Shown piece after piece: positions 1 to 9,754 of a stretch of 64,000 bases of DNA. The notes below the pieces were generated by a model that was not told the origin of the DNA, did not search any database, and saw only the letters and a list, made by a program, of their open reading frames with translations. The stretch comes from Isoetes taiwanensis (Eukaryota; Streptophyta; Lycopodiopsida; Isoetales; Isoetaceae). Both the position numbers and the translations under genes were made by a program. Position 1 is the stretch's first letter; the number at the start of each line of letters is the position of its first letter. The stretch is taken from positions 2,778,471 through 2,842,470 of the forward strand of contig JAJEKV010000016.1 of the NCBI GenBank assembly GCA_021234155.1, read 5' to 3'.

Positions 1-1172
1 TCAAATTTGAACAGGAAGAGGCTCTATTGGAGGCTGGGCGAGTTGTCCAACTTTGTTTATGCTTTATTGGATCATTTCTGGCCTGATTCCGGCAGATTTG
101 TTTTGGATACATCAGTCAGATTTTCTAGCATATGGGTTGCAGCCATTTTTGCTTGCTGCTTCCACCATCAAATGTTCAAGCTGGCCAGGTTTGATTCTTA
201 TCTTCCAATTCTTCTTCTTCTTCACTAAAATTTATTTAGCTTAAGGCGGATTTGCGGCATCTTTTAGCATTGTGCAAGGTAGGATTTGGGACTCTATGGA
301 TCGATTTAGCCCGGTTTTGTCTGTTTCTTCCTAATCGCCCCCTTGTTAAGCTTCTCTACAAAGGACTCATTCAGATGTTATGGTTTTTGAAAGTTGTAAA
401 TCTATTTGAAGTTAGCTGTTGTATCTCTAGTGCGTACTTAAACAGAGCTTCCACTAGCTTCCACTATGCAGCTTATTTGAATTTGTTCTTTGATGCAGAG
501 TCTATTGTCATTGTTGCATTTATAAGGGCGTGAAATGTAGTGCCCATCTCCATGGTGAGGGTCATGGCAGAAGAATTCGTGGTTAAAATGTACTTCTTGG
601 AGGAATACTGTTACTTTGCTGAACTATGGCAGCTTGTAAAATCGCGCTTGGGGCGATTTAAGTCTACTCCAATTTTAAAAGTTCTCTTTACAGAGACATA
701 TCTTTTAGTGTTTAGGACTACCATAGCTTGAAAATTTAGTTTGGATATTGCGCCAAGCGCGATTTTAACTATATTATATTTTCTAAAATTGTTCATTTAA
801 ACCATTTTTGGAGGACATATTTTACTATTTTGTGTGGACAGTCTAGCTTTTAGTTGCTTAAAATTAATATTTAAAAGGTGATCACCTTCTAATATTTCCT
901 TTAAAGGAAACGATTATTTCCATACCGATGTTAATTCGAAAATTGCTATTTCATGGATATTTTTGTTGTAATGCTATATATCTGTTGTTGTAATTTAAAA
1001 TAAATAAGGCCTTAATTTGAAGTAAATTGAAAAAAATAACTAAAAATGCAACATACACTAGGGTTTTGTATAACTAAAATAAGTTGTTCAAAAACACTAG
1101 ATGCATTGAAAATAATGCTTATTTGGCGCGATTTTGGAATAGACATAATCCCAAAATAGATGAATGATGGTT
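1..1172 (-). mobile_element. partial TIR DNA element, copy 1 of the family at 9755-11722
   Basis: The right edge 1161-1172 (tgaatgatggtt) is identical to the last 12 bases of the element at 9755-11722. The reverse complement of about 1003-1172 matches 9755-9910: both have the terminal repeat, then ggattatgt, the phrase catctagtgttttt, agtgtatgttgca and ttattttttcaattt. A GC-rich motif (gcgccaagcgcgatttta, about 751-768) lies about 410 bases from the edge, and its counterpart in the other copy is about 460 bases in. This copy is therefore inverted relative to the other and continues toward or beyond position 1. No protein is recognisable here. The second terminal repeat and target duplication are not visible. 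Confidence 0.6.
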
Positions 1173-1249
1173 GTTCGATGAACGCATTCCGCCTGACCGG
1201 CTGCACATGTTAGGGTTCTTCATTTTGTTTTAGGGTTCTTTATTTTTAG

Positions 1250-1740
1250 GGCCGCCGCCAGTTCTTCAGATGAAGTCGGTGCACGCAGATCGTCGTTTCT
1301 TCATGCAGATCGAAGATGAAGCAGATGAGGCTTGCTCTTCACATAGATCCCCGCTGTAATAGAGAAGCAGAAGTTTGTTCTTCACATAGATCTTCACATA
1401 GATGAAGCTTGTTCTTCATACAGATCTTCTGATTTTTTTAATATGTTTGCTCTACTCGCCATAGCGGAGCATTTTTGAAGCCCTGGTTTGATCTGCTTTG
1501 CCCGATCTTGAAGCCCTGAGCTGTTTTGATGGATCTTGAAACCCTGTTTTGTCGGATCTTGAAAACCTGCACTGCTTTGCCAGATCTATGCTCTGTTTTG
1601 CTCTACTTCGCAAGATCTTGAAGCCCTGCTCTGCTTCGTTAGATTTTTGAAGCTCTGCTCTGTTTTTTAAGCCCCTTTTTTGATGCATCTGAAGCTTCGC
1701 CGGATCTGCTGATGGAGAAAACGTCCCCATCTTCTATATT
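1250..1740. repeat. degenerate short tandem repeats
   Basis: Two families of imperfect repeats lie side by side. From about 1265 to 1430 the phrases cttcacatagat and cagatc recur. From about 1485 to 1690 a roughly 30-base unit recurs six or seven times, built on gatcttgaagccctg followed by a gctctgtttt- or gctttg-like segment. All frames are poorly coding. The block runs directly into the nested palindrome at 1740-1855. Confidence 0.6.
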
Positions 1741-1855
1741 ATAGGGGAATGGAGGTTGGGGCCTCCATTCCGCTTCAGACCAGCTCCCGGCTAACGGCCA
1801 TCGCACACCCCACTGGAAACCCCGGAATGGAGGCCCCAACCTCCATTCCCCTATA
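1740..1855. repeat. nested perfect palindrome (33-bp arms, each itself palindromic)
   Basis: The arms 1740-1772 and 1823-1855 are exact reverse complements of 33 bases around a 50-base spacer. Inside each arm, ggaatggagg and cctccattcc form a second inverted repeat around a 6-base loop (ttgggg on the left, ccccaa on the right). The 10-base motif therefore occurs four times in alternating orientation. No transposase-like ORF is present. It could be a small foldback or MITE-like element, and no clear target duplication is visible. Confidence 0.85.
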
Positions 1856-2539
1856 CAAAAACTTGATCTTCTTAGATACTTTGTTACTTCTTGTAGTATA
1901 ATGCTGGAAATATTTAGAAGGAAATAAATTGGTGAAGTTACATGGATTTGAAACACATAGAATGGAAAAGAAACACGAAAGAGATTTAGAAAAACTCCAC
2001 ATAGGCTCTCAATTTTGTAGACTTTGTGGCCGACACAACACGTCATAAATTGATACGGAAGAATGTAAACTTTGACTACTTATGTGATGGTCATTTTTTT
2101 TTTTTTCATTTTATTACTTAATAGTCATGTATACAATTCTTTTGAACACTAGAATCATAAAGTTCCTTAGTTTTCATCCTAGATAAAAAAAAAAAAAAGA
2201 AAAAAAAGCCACTTGTTCTCTCTTTATCAAAAGATAAGTTCATAAAAACAGATGGTCGTATAATGGGACCTTTAGATATATTCAACTTATCCTCTAGTAG
2301 ATGGGATATATTTCGTAATCAGATAATACTCCCATCCAAGGTTGGGAATCCATGACGTGCAAATAGTCCAATAACTCAATGTTCTTGGTTGTTATTTATA
2401 GTTAAGCTATATACAGCTTGATCCGGTTTAAAAAGAATCTAAATTGTTTTCTGTCTCTTTTATGCCAGATTGATAAAGTGAGAAAAATATTTAAAGCAAA
2501 ACAGAGTGGAAATCGATCAAAAATAGGAAAAAAGGTTGG

Positions 2540-2890
2540 TTTTTGGGCTTCAAGCAGTACAGTTCTTCGTGGCTGATATCGGGTGGTTGGAGTAACTACA
2601 TCGCCAGTCGGATTAACCATGTCCAGGGTGATAAATATGGCAGGTCAACCACATCCATGGTGATAAATACCACTTCATATACACTTGGCAGATTAACCAC
2701 ATTGGTGATAAATACGGGCTTGATATACGTTTAACCACATCGAAGGTGATAAATACGGGCTTGATATACGTTTATAAGCAGAGACTGGAAGATCACTGGA
2801 CTCAGGCATTAGGCATTGAGAATAAATCTGGCTATACAGAGACTTGAAGAATATGACCGGACTCCAGAGGCATTAGGCATTGAGAATGGA
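2540..2890. repeat. two adjacent tandem repeat sets downstream of the STIG1-like gene
   Basis: Between about 2605 and 2770 a unit containing aaccacat...ggtgataaatacgggcttgatatacgt recurs about four times with decreasing fidelity; the last two are nearly identical. Between about 2775 and 2890 a roughly 60-65-base unit (cagagactggaaga...aggcattaggcattgagaat...ctggctat) occurs twice. The block lies about 115 bases beyond the stop codon of the STIG1-like gene, so it may be in its 3' UTR or just outside. Confidence 0.7.
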
Positions 2891-3004
2891 GCTGGCTATG
2901 TATGTACACGTAGTCTCAAATGAATGTCGAAATCCCCTGTTTTTGAAGCAGCGAATTCGAATCCAAAACGAATCTGTACAAAGAATTGGAGGGGCAGCGA
3001 GGAA

Positions 3005-3367
3005 CTAAGATGCATAGCCACAGAATCCCCATTCGCACTTGGTATTTGTGTGGCAGCGGTTATTACAGGCGCCACAATGTTTGCGGTCATGCAGGAGATT
3101 GACGCAGGAGCCGCTGCAGCAGGTGTATCCAAAGCGGCAGGCACGGCCGCATTTACCACAGTGGGTCGTGTCGGAGGAGAGGTCGACGCATTTGTTGGTG
3201 CAGCAGGCCTTGCCTTGGCTGCACAGGTTGTGGGCGCTGTACCCACACCTGCCCGAATGGCTTCTTGCAGGGGTATAGGCTCTGCTCTCTGCCGTTTCAA
3301 TGTCTAGCATTAAAATTATCATCACAATGATTGCTGCTACCCCGCTCCTGCTCAGGCTCCCGCTCAT
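3005..3367 (-). CDS. STIG1-like cysteine-rich secreted protein
   Basis: A 120-residue protein with a single uninterrupted reading frame. The first ATG in frame is at 3367; further upstream the frame offers only a TTG, so 3367 is chosen. Residues about 1-28 are a hydrophobic signal-peptide-like segment (VAAIIVMIILML) followed by a short variable stretch. The mature part has the stigma-specific STIG1 family layout, with repeated CGKCG.AC...TCCSG.CVNL and CGAC.N.C motifs and about 14 cysteines ending in CEWGFCGYAS. Angiosperm members are secreted to the apoplast, bind extracellular lipids or receptor kinases and act in stigma exudate and pollen tube growth; in non-flowering plants the role is not established. 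A TATA-like ctatatag lies at 3558-3565, about 190 bases upstream. No intron is needed. Family assignment is strong, function is inferred. Confidence 0.9.
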   Translation of the reverse strand: MSGSLSRSGVAAIIVMIILMLDIETAESRAYTPARSHSGRCGYSAHNLCSQGKACCTNKCVDLSSDTTHCGKCGRACRFGYTCCSGSCVNLLHDRKHCGACNNRCHTNTKCEWGFCGYAS

Positions 3368-3369
3368 TC

Positions 3370-3530
3370 TCACTCGTGAACACTCGTGAACGATAAAATT
3401 CAATTCAATTTAATTCAATTCAACACGATGTTCTGACACGATGTTCAAAACAGAGAGGACAAATCCCGCTCAACCTCGATCAGAGAGGACAAATCCCGCT
3501 CAACCTCGATAGGTATTCTTCGTAGACGAT
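3370..3530. repeat. short duplications in the 5' leader of the STIG1-like gene
   Basis: An exact 30-base tandem duplication occupies 3451-3480 and 3481-3510 (cagagaggacaaatcccgct followed by caacctcgat). Nearer the start codon, cactcgtgaa is doubled at 3371-3390, followed by aattcaattcaatt-type repeats. A 25-base segment 3499-3523 recurs exactly at 6894-6918, so this leader contains a dispersed sequence. Confidence 0.85.
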
Positions 3531-3557
3531 AAAAATCAATTCAATTCAGCTTCGCTT

Positions 3558-3565
3558 CTATATAG
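3558..3565 (-). promoter_or_regulatory. TATA box candidate for the STIG1-like gene
   Basis: The palindromic ctatatag stands about 190 bases upstream of the ATG at 3367, which leaves a 5' leader of about 160 bases. It is the clearest TATA-like motif in this stretch. Assignment rests on motif and position only. Confidence 0.4.
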
Positions 3566-3799
3566 TGTTCGGTGTTCACTGCTTTGTCCTCTTGCTGCTG
3601 CTTAATCTGTCAGGCTTTCTGTCCCGCATGGTTTATATAGAAGAAAAATCCGCACATGTTCCAACGCCGCTATTGCCACCTATCGACTATGGCCGTCAGC
3701 ATGTTCTACTAAATCACAGTCTCCGTCTTTCACATTCGCCATATTTCTGTATGAGTCATCAAAAAACACTCTGCTGCATGCTTCGAAAATCGGACTAGA

Positions 3800-5100
3800 A
3801 ACACGTGTATTGGTATTTCTTTCCCGAGTAGTCTCTGTTTGTTAAATTTGACCACACTACATTTTCTTACTTGACTTACTAAACCATTGCATTGCATTGC
3901 ATACCCACAGCATGCGGTAATGATATTGACAAAGAGCGCATTTTATTTAAAAGAGTTTATAAAGGTCTCAAGTTACGTGGGCTAGTGAGGTTTTGAAGTT
4001 CACAATCAACCACGTTTTGCAAGTTGTGCAGGAATTTGACGTCGGTGGTCCTTTGGACTAACATATATTTGTCCTAACTTTCCTCCTTGGACACCTTACC
4101 TGGAAGCTTTCCACAGTTGTCCAACCATTTTATCGCAACTTGCCCACTCCTTTAAATCTGGCCAATCCCTTCAGCCGCCTTCTATCCCCCTGCCTCTTCA
4201 TCCATTCTTGATGATCACGGTTGACCTGATCCTATGGCATCATTAAACTTCATCGTTGACATTCCTAAGCAGAATCAATAACCTTGAAAGTAAACTTAGA
4301 CATGCCAGAATCAATCACATTAAAATAAACTCAATACATGCTTGTCTTGTCAACTTTATATTTTACATAAAAGTCACCTCATAAGGCCCTTATTCTAACT
4401 CATTTATTCTCCTTAGCAATGCCTCCAAAATGAAAAGTATGGAAATTTAGATATCCAATTTTCCACTCAAGCCTTGAATGCAAAAACATGAGACGGCATG
4501 GCTTGCTTACATCATCATAGTCGGAACATCTCGTTCATTATATGTTAAATAAAATAATAAGTGTACCAATGAAACAACACTCTAGAAAGTCTAGCATGCA
4601 AGGCCCACAAACCCAATTGACCCACATTATTGTTCCACAATCATGCATGCTACAACATACCATGAAACGAGGAATTATTAAGATAACCTTAGTGCCATAT
4701 AATTGTATTTTGTGAAGGATTAGCTAGGTTTCTATATTCTTATTCTAGGTTAGATATAGATATTATCACGATTCTTGTTAATTGTATCATCCAACACATT
4801 ACTCCAAAAACCACTAGTTTATAAGCATTTTATTATGGTCTCAAATGAATGCAAATTGATTCTCTTTTCTTTTCTCTTGATACCTCACATTGTACAATTC
4901 AAGCAATGATCATCGAAAGCCTCAATATCTCTACCTAACAATTGTGTTTCGAAGTTATAAGTTTCATTTCCAAAAGATTCTTTCTAGCATTCATCAGTTA
5001 ATGGTGTCCCATTATCCTCCTCAACAAGATCACTACCATGATCTGTCCAAAACAAATGGCAAGCTGGATTTAACACACTTCTTAGAAAGAAAGAGTTAGA
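3800..5100. other. non-coding stretch, nothing recognised
   Basis: AT-rich sequence without a convincing coding frame, long repeat or terminal repeats. Short ORFs here show no family motif. Confidence 0.5.
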
Positions 5101-5101
5101 C

Positions 5102-6806
5102 ATGATGACAAAACAAGAAATCGTACTCTCTTGTGAGGAAGAAGATGATACCAATTGCAAATTGCTCTTGGAGATTTCACATAAGCAGAAGGAAGATCTA
5201 CTTAGACTTACTCATTGTAGAGCAACTGCATACAAAGATACTTTCATGAAGACATGTTTAAAGTATGCTTGGCCCAGTAATATAACAGTTACACCAATAT
5301 CTATTTGCCAAGGTGTTACCGTTGTGCATAGAGCCACATTCAATAGACCTACTCCAAGTTACTATCTGCTGCAAGCTAGGGAATTGGCTGACTTGAAAGC
5401 TTCCAAGTGGGTCTTGAATTTAGGAAAAGAGGTTCAACCTCGCCGCTGTCGGCTGTATGGAGCCTACAAAAGATTTGAGAATGAACAGGATAGGGTGGCA
5501 CACCGAGGCCATAAATAAGTCAACAAGTACTCAGACAATTATCTGTGTGGTCTTAAGACAACGTTTCAGCTCGATGTGAAGTGCCTCGTCCGTTCACCAA
5601 GCTCCATTTACGTTAGTAGACGATATGATTCAATGCATGTTATGGAGATTGTTCAGAGCATGATTCGTAATCCAGGTCAAATGCATATGCCAAAGAAATG
5701 TTACCTGGGATTCGACAAACCAAACAAGCCCTTGTGGTTGTCAAAAGCTGAGGGGTTATTAGAAAATGATGAAATTAAATTCATCATTATTGAGGGGCAA
5801 CATTCAGTTCAGGCACAAAAGGCCCTCATCAAAAGATATCAAACAGGTCAAACAATGTTCTACAATGCATATAGGACGTGTCAATTCTTGGATGTCAATA
5901 CTTCATTGGCAGAGGCTGAGATTAATGCCACCTTAAATGAAATGGGGAAGATATTTCTATTCAAAAGGTGTTTTACTACCATAAGTTATTCTGTCAATAG
6001 GATGTAAAGTATCTCTATCTAATTATATAATAAAGCACGCTTGGCATGAATTCACTTGTGTCGGATTGGATATGTATACTAAATATCCAGCTCCATACGA
6101 TAGAATTCATGCTAGGCGTGCTTTTAAATCAGCTTAAAGCACGTCTGGCGTGAATTCAGATGTCTTGAAACAACGCTTGGCGTGAATTCACTTGTGTTGT
6201 ACTGGATGAATACACTACATATCTAGCCCCATACGACTGAATTCATGCCAGGCATGCTCTTAAATTAGCTTAAAGCACACCTGACATGAATTCACTTGTT
6301 TTGGATTGGATATATATACTAAATATTCGGTTCAATACAACCGTATTGAATCGGCATAATATATATTTTTATCTACTTACAGTGCTAAAAGCGTCATAAG
6401 ATGAATATATGCAGAGCGTGCATTCATCTTACTGGCATCACCTAATCATGCTTGGCGTGATTTAGGAGGACTATACTAAGATAGATTTCCATTATTCATC
6501 TTATCTGATTTACTATATTATACTCCTTATGTTGAGCAGCTGCGCTATGCTCATCAACAGTGGATGGAATATGGGTTCCCATTACTAACCAAACAGGGCA
6601 GATCAAAGTCTGAAATGTTTAAGATGCTGGAGAGGACTCTATCTCAAACAATTATACAGGAAAAGATGAAGATGGTAAGGAAGCCAAAGAAAAGACATGG
6701 TGAAGACAATGCAGATCCTTCTGATAGCAGGAGGTCAGGTCCAACAGATTCATACAAGATTGCCATTTCTATGGAGGTAGTATGGGCCAAGTGGAATGAA
6801 TTCTGA
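5102..6806 (+). pseudogene. decayed ORF with ParB-like GQHS motif, probably transposon-derived
   Basis: The segments 5102-5518 and 5576-6007 are in the same frame and separated by one TAA (5516-5518) and an open linker, so they are one broken reading frame of about 300 residues. The second part contains PGQMHMPKKCYLGFDKPNKP and then IIIEGQHSVQAQKALI. This resembles the DGQHR-type motif of ParB/sulfiredoxin-like nuclease domains carried by repetitive plant ORFs. It ends with an EAE..A.LNEMG.IFLFK segment. A third, lysine-rich segment at about 6530-6806 (KMVRKPKKRHGEDNAD) looks like the C-terminus, displaced by the hairpin repeat array at 6030-6480. The family call rests on a short motif and is tentative; host function is unlikely. 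Confidence 0.45.
6030..6480. repeat. tandem array of hairpin-forming repeats
   Basis: About two and a half units of roughly 140 bases. Each unit opens with aaagcacgcttggcatgaattca-like sequence and closes with its complement, tgaattcatgctaggcgtgcttt-like, so each can fold into a long hairpin. The inner part (ggatatgtatactaaatatc) is also conserved between units. GAATTC occurs at nearly every arm. The array sits inside the decayed ORF at 5102-6806. Confidence 0.75.
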
Positions 6807-6871
6807 AATGCTTATGCACAAAATAAGATTTCAGAGTAGAGTGCGTTCTATTGAAGCAAGCATCTTTGACT

Positions 6872-6918
6872 CGACCTCGATAGGTATTCTTTTCTCAACC
6901 TCGATAGGTATTCTTCGT
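6872..6918 (+). repeat. tandem pair of a dispersed 20-25 base motif
   Basis: acctcgataggtattctt occurs twice here, at about 6873-6892 and within 6894-6918. The second copy is identical over 25 bases to 3499-3523 in the STIG1-like leader. The sequence after it (gataRaaaYcaattca) is also similar at both places, so a longer dispersed fragment is shared. Confidence 0.75.
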
Positions 6919-6944
6919 GAATGATAGAAACCAATTCATCCTAC

Positions 6945-7350
6945 TACTCTCCACGATGTTGCTTCTGCTTCTCATGCTTCTGAGCTTGTTATAGCTGATG
7001 GTCCTAATATTCAGTGCGCTAAAGAGTCTTGGCAGCAGGTCAATTGGAAGAAGGCAAAGAAGGAAGAAGTCCGTTATGTCATTCACGAGGCTATCATGCC
7101 TCGTACTATTCAGTGGCATGATAATTTGATGTCTGTTGATGATCATCTCGATGACGCAGAACGTGATGATTGTGATGAGGCTATTAAACGCCTCAAGGTG
7201 GCACAAGGAGTATGATTATATTCTCGGTATGGGTGGTTTTGCTTAGTGGACTATTTCGCCCTCTAGGTTTTGAGTCCCATGTCACGCATCCCTTGTATGT
7301 ATCTTGATTTTCCTTTGATAATAAATTGTCGCCCTTCAAAAAAAAAAAAA
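6945..7350 (+). mobile_element. LINE ORF1 3' fragment with poly(A) tail
   Basis: The plus strand encodes the same C-terminus as the element at 39557-40904: ADGPN..C.KESWQ, VNWKKA, HEAI.PR.IQWHDNLMSVDD, then CDEAIKRLKVAQGV and a stop. About 120 bases of 3' UTR follow, then 13 A residues (7338-7350). It is a 5'-truncated retroposed copy. No target duplication was identified. Confidence 0.7.
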
Positions 7351-7432
7351 TTCAATAAAATAGACAATGAATATGACGATAGCTATGCTCTCGCACTATT
7401 ATAAAACCTAGCTTTTATTCCCTCGAGATTCA

Positions 7433-9032
7433 GGACGCCCTCGCTAAATATACCGCCATACACTCCGCAGAAATCCCCCATCCGGTCCTTCGACCGCACG
7501 GGCCCTCCGCCTATCCCGCACTCGATCATCGAAAGGAAGGGGGACACGAAGGTGTCTTGGCGCCGCCCTTCCCATATGGGTCTCCTATCACAAATGAAGC
7601 ACAAACATCGCCGAACTAGCAATACAATACCACATGCTACCTCGGGTAGCTCATCCACATATCCATAGGTACGTAACATAATCATATGCCATAAAACATG
7701 AGAGCTCCTACCGTGGTTCGACAAACGCAAGGAAGTCGATCACACGTGATAGGCCTCAAGATAGAACAAGAATCGGAGTCATAACAATGGCGGGGGCTGG
7801 CATAAGACAATGGCTAGGGTTGACCACTCCATCTCGCCTCCGTGCATACTTTGCATGGGCTAGATCGGGCTCGACGACTCTAACCTTCCTGGACACGAAT
7901 CCCATGGTATCACCCATCAGACTACTCCAGTGTTGCATCTCCCCGGTCCGTCGAGGTAGGAAGGGTTGCATCTCCCCTTCCCTTGGTCTAGAGGCTCCAT
8001 CGGCGGTTAGAGAATCGTGGCGACACACGCATTTGTACCCGAACAACCCCCAAAACAAGAGCCAAGCCGCACTTGCAACTTGAGAGGCGTGGCAACACCA
8101 TTGCCCCCGGAGGAGCTCCTGACCCATGCTCAGCCCCATGTGAAGTGACCCACCATAAGCCTAGCCCACTATGGGATCCCCTCAGAGCCCCCACTCTGCA
8201 GGATCCACCTCCATCTTGCCTCTAGCCCCCCGTTGTGTAGTGCCGAGTCACATCATAGCTCCATAGCCCTGGGTTCCTATGCACGCCGCATCTAATAGAA
8301 CTAAGGGATCTACACTAGGAGCATACTACACCTGGCCTTAGGTCTCTACCCCTTCCCAATACAAGAGGAGCAACATGATCAACCAACATCACATACATCA
8401 CATCATGATCAATATCATATGAACATCTTAACCTAATCATACATAACTAACTAACAGCTAGGGTTCCTTGATTAGGGTTCAAGATGTTCAACCAAGGTTC
8501 TAGGGTGGCTCTACTCTAGACACTTAACTACTAACCCATCCGAGTGCTAACTTCCGGATGAACTAACATGAACTCTACTCAACCTACCTCCTCCGTAAGC
8601 GCTTCCTCCCATCCCCGGGCGCCTCCATGCTCCTTGACGTGGGTCGGCTTGCTCCCTCCACCCATCATGCACACCTTCCGGGGCTGTTGCTCTAGGCTAA
8701 GCTTATGATGAACGATGCCTAAACGGGGTTTGGGCACGAGATGAGAGTTCGGTGCTAGGTCAGGGAAAGGGTTTAGGTTAGGGTTAGAGCCAATATAGGT
8801 GTGGGTCCACATGGGATGCCACGTGGCACCACTAGGATGAGGCCATGTGGCGCAGCCCAATAGGATAAGGCCATGTGGAAAGGGCCTTATCCTAAGGTTA
8901 TCTAAGTTGAACAATTAACTTAGATGTGCACCCTTGCCACTTTCTAAAGGCATACAAGGCTACCTAGGTAGACTTGTATGGTGACGGATCCAGAATATAT
9001 GTATTTATAGCGTATATTCCCCGAACGTCACA
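7433..9032 (-). repeat. 3' LTR of the gypsy element
   Basis: On the minus strand it begins TGTGACGTTC at 9032. It aligns throughout with 31325-32931: shared phrases include the acgtggcaccactaggatgaggcc block, ctaggtagacttgtatggtg and tatttatagc. Differences are largely small indels, often beside CG-rich triplets. Confidence 0.9.
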
Positions 9033-9048
9033 TTCTCCCCCTTAGGAC
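9033..9048 (-). promoter_or_regulatory. polypurine tract for plus-strand priming
   Basis: On the minus strand the sequence directly before the LTR start TGTGACG reads gtcctaagggggagaa. A purine run ending one base before TG is the expected second-strand primer of an LTR retrotransposon, and it fixes this LTR as the 3' one. Confidence 0.8.
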
Positions 9049-9754
9049 AATGTCGCCCTCGAGATTGCGCTAAGGTGACGAGCCTACTCTATCCTGCAAA
9101 ACAACACGAGAACATACACTTAATTTTAAACGATCAACTTCCTATTAAAGAGTTAAATGTCAAAATTTAGGCTATATTTGTACTTATACAAAATTATATA
9201 GCCTTAACATGTTTATTTCTTACAATAATTCAAAACATTATTATAAGAGTTATTAGGGTTCATAATCTAAATTATAGTTCCCCTATCTTCTCGTAATGCC
9301 CCCACCTCGATGCTCACTTCTCACTTTCTTCCCACAAGGAGCACATTACGTTAGTTTAATTAATAAGTTTGTGGTTTTAGGGGACCACCCCCTTACAATA
9401 CCTTTGCACTTTCGATCATGGTCCTTTCAGATTTGAGCTTAAGGACCATTTAAGATGATCCCATCATCGCCCATGATCAAGTGCTACCTTGTACTCGTTA
9501 CATTCGGTTTCGAAAATTCTAGTGCATCATGCCCCAAGGGTTTTGCTAGGGGAACGCCTCACGATCCCATCATCGCGCCATGATCACTTTGACCTTCACC
9601 ATGACCCCCTATGGCCGGTGTGCGAACCCCCGCATCGTGGCATAGGGAGCATCCGAATCGATGTCCCATCATCGCGCACCATGCCTTTCCTCTCTCACTC
9701 ACATGACCCTAATGGTCATGCGCACCTCTTGGTGCATGTTGGCCTAGAGAATGC
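9049..9754 (-). other. 3' UTR of the gypsy element with a ~100-base spaced motif
   Basis: No coding sequence. The 12-mer tcccatcatcgc recurs at 9459-9470, 9565-9576 and 9664-9675, and again at 11739-11750 beyond the nested TIR element. Spacings are 106, 99 and, after removing the nested element and one target duplication, 103 bases. Confidence 0.6.

Noticed and set aside
2896-3307. ORFs of 127-134 codons overlapping the STIG1-like gene in other frames
   Set aside because: Shadows of a GC-rich coding region; they lack any family motif, while the minus-strand frame has the full STIG1 cysteine pattern.
3368-3403. Upstream start of the STIG1-like protein at 3403
   Set aside because: That codon is TTG; the first ATG at 3367 directly precedes the signal peptide.
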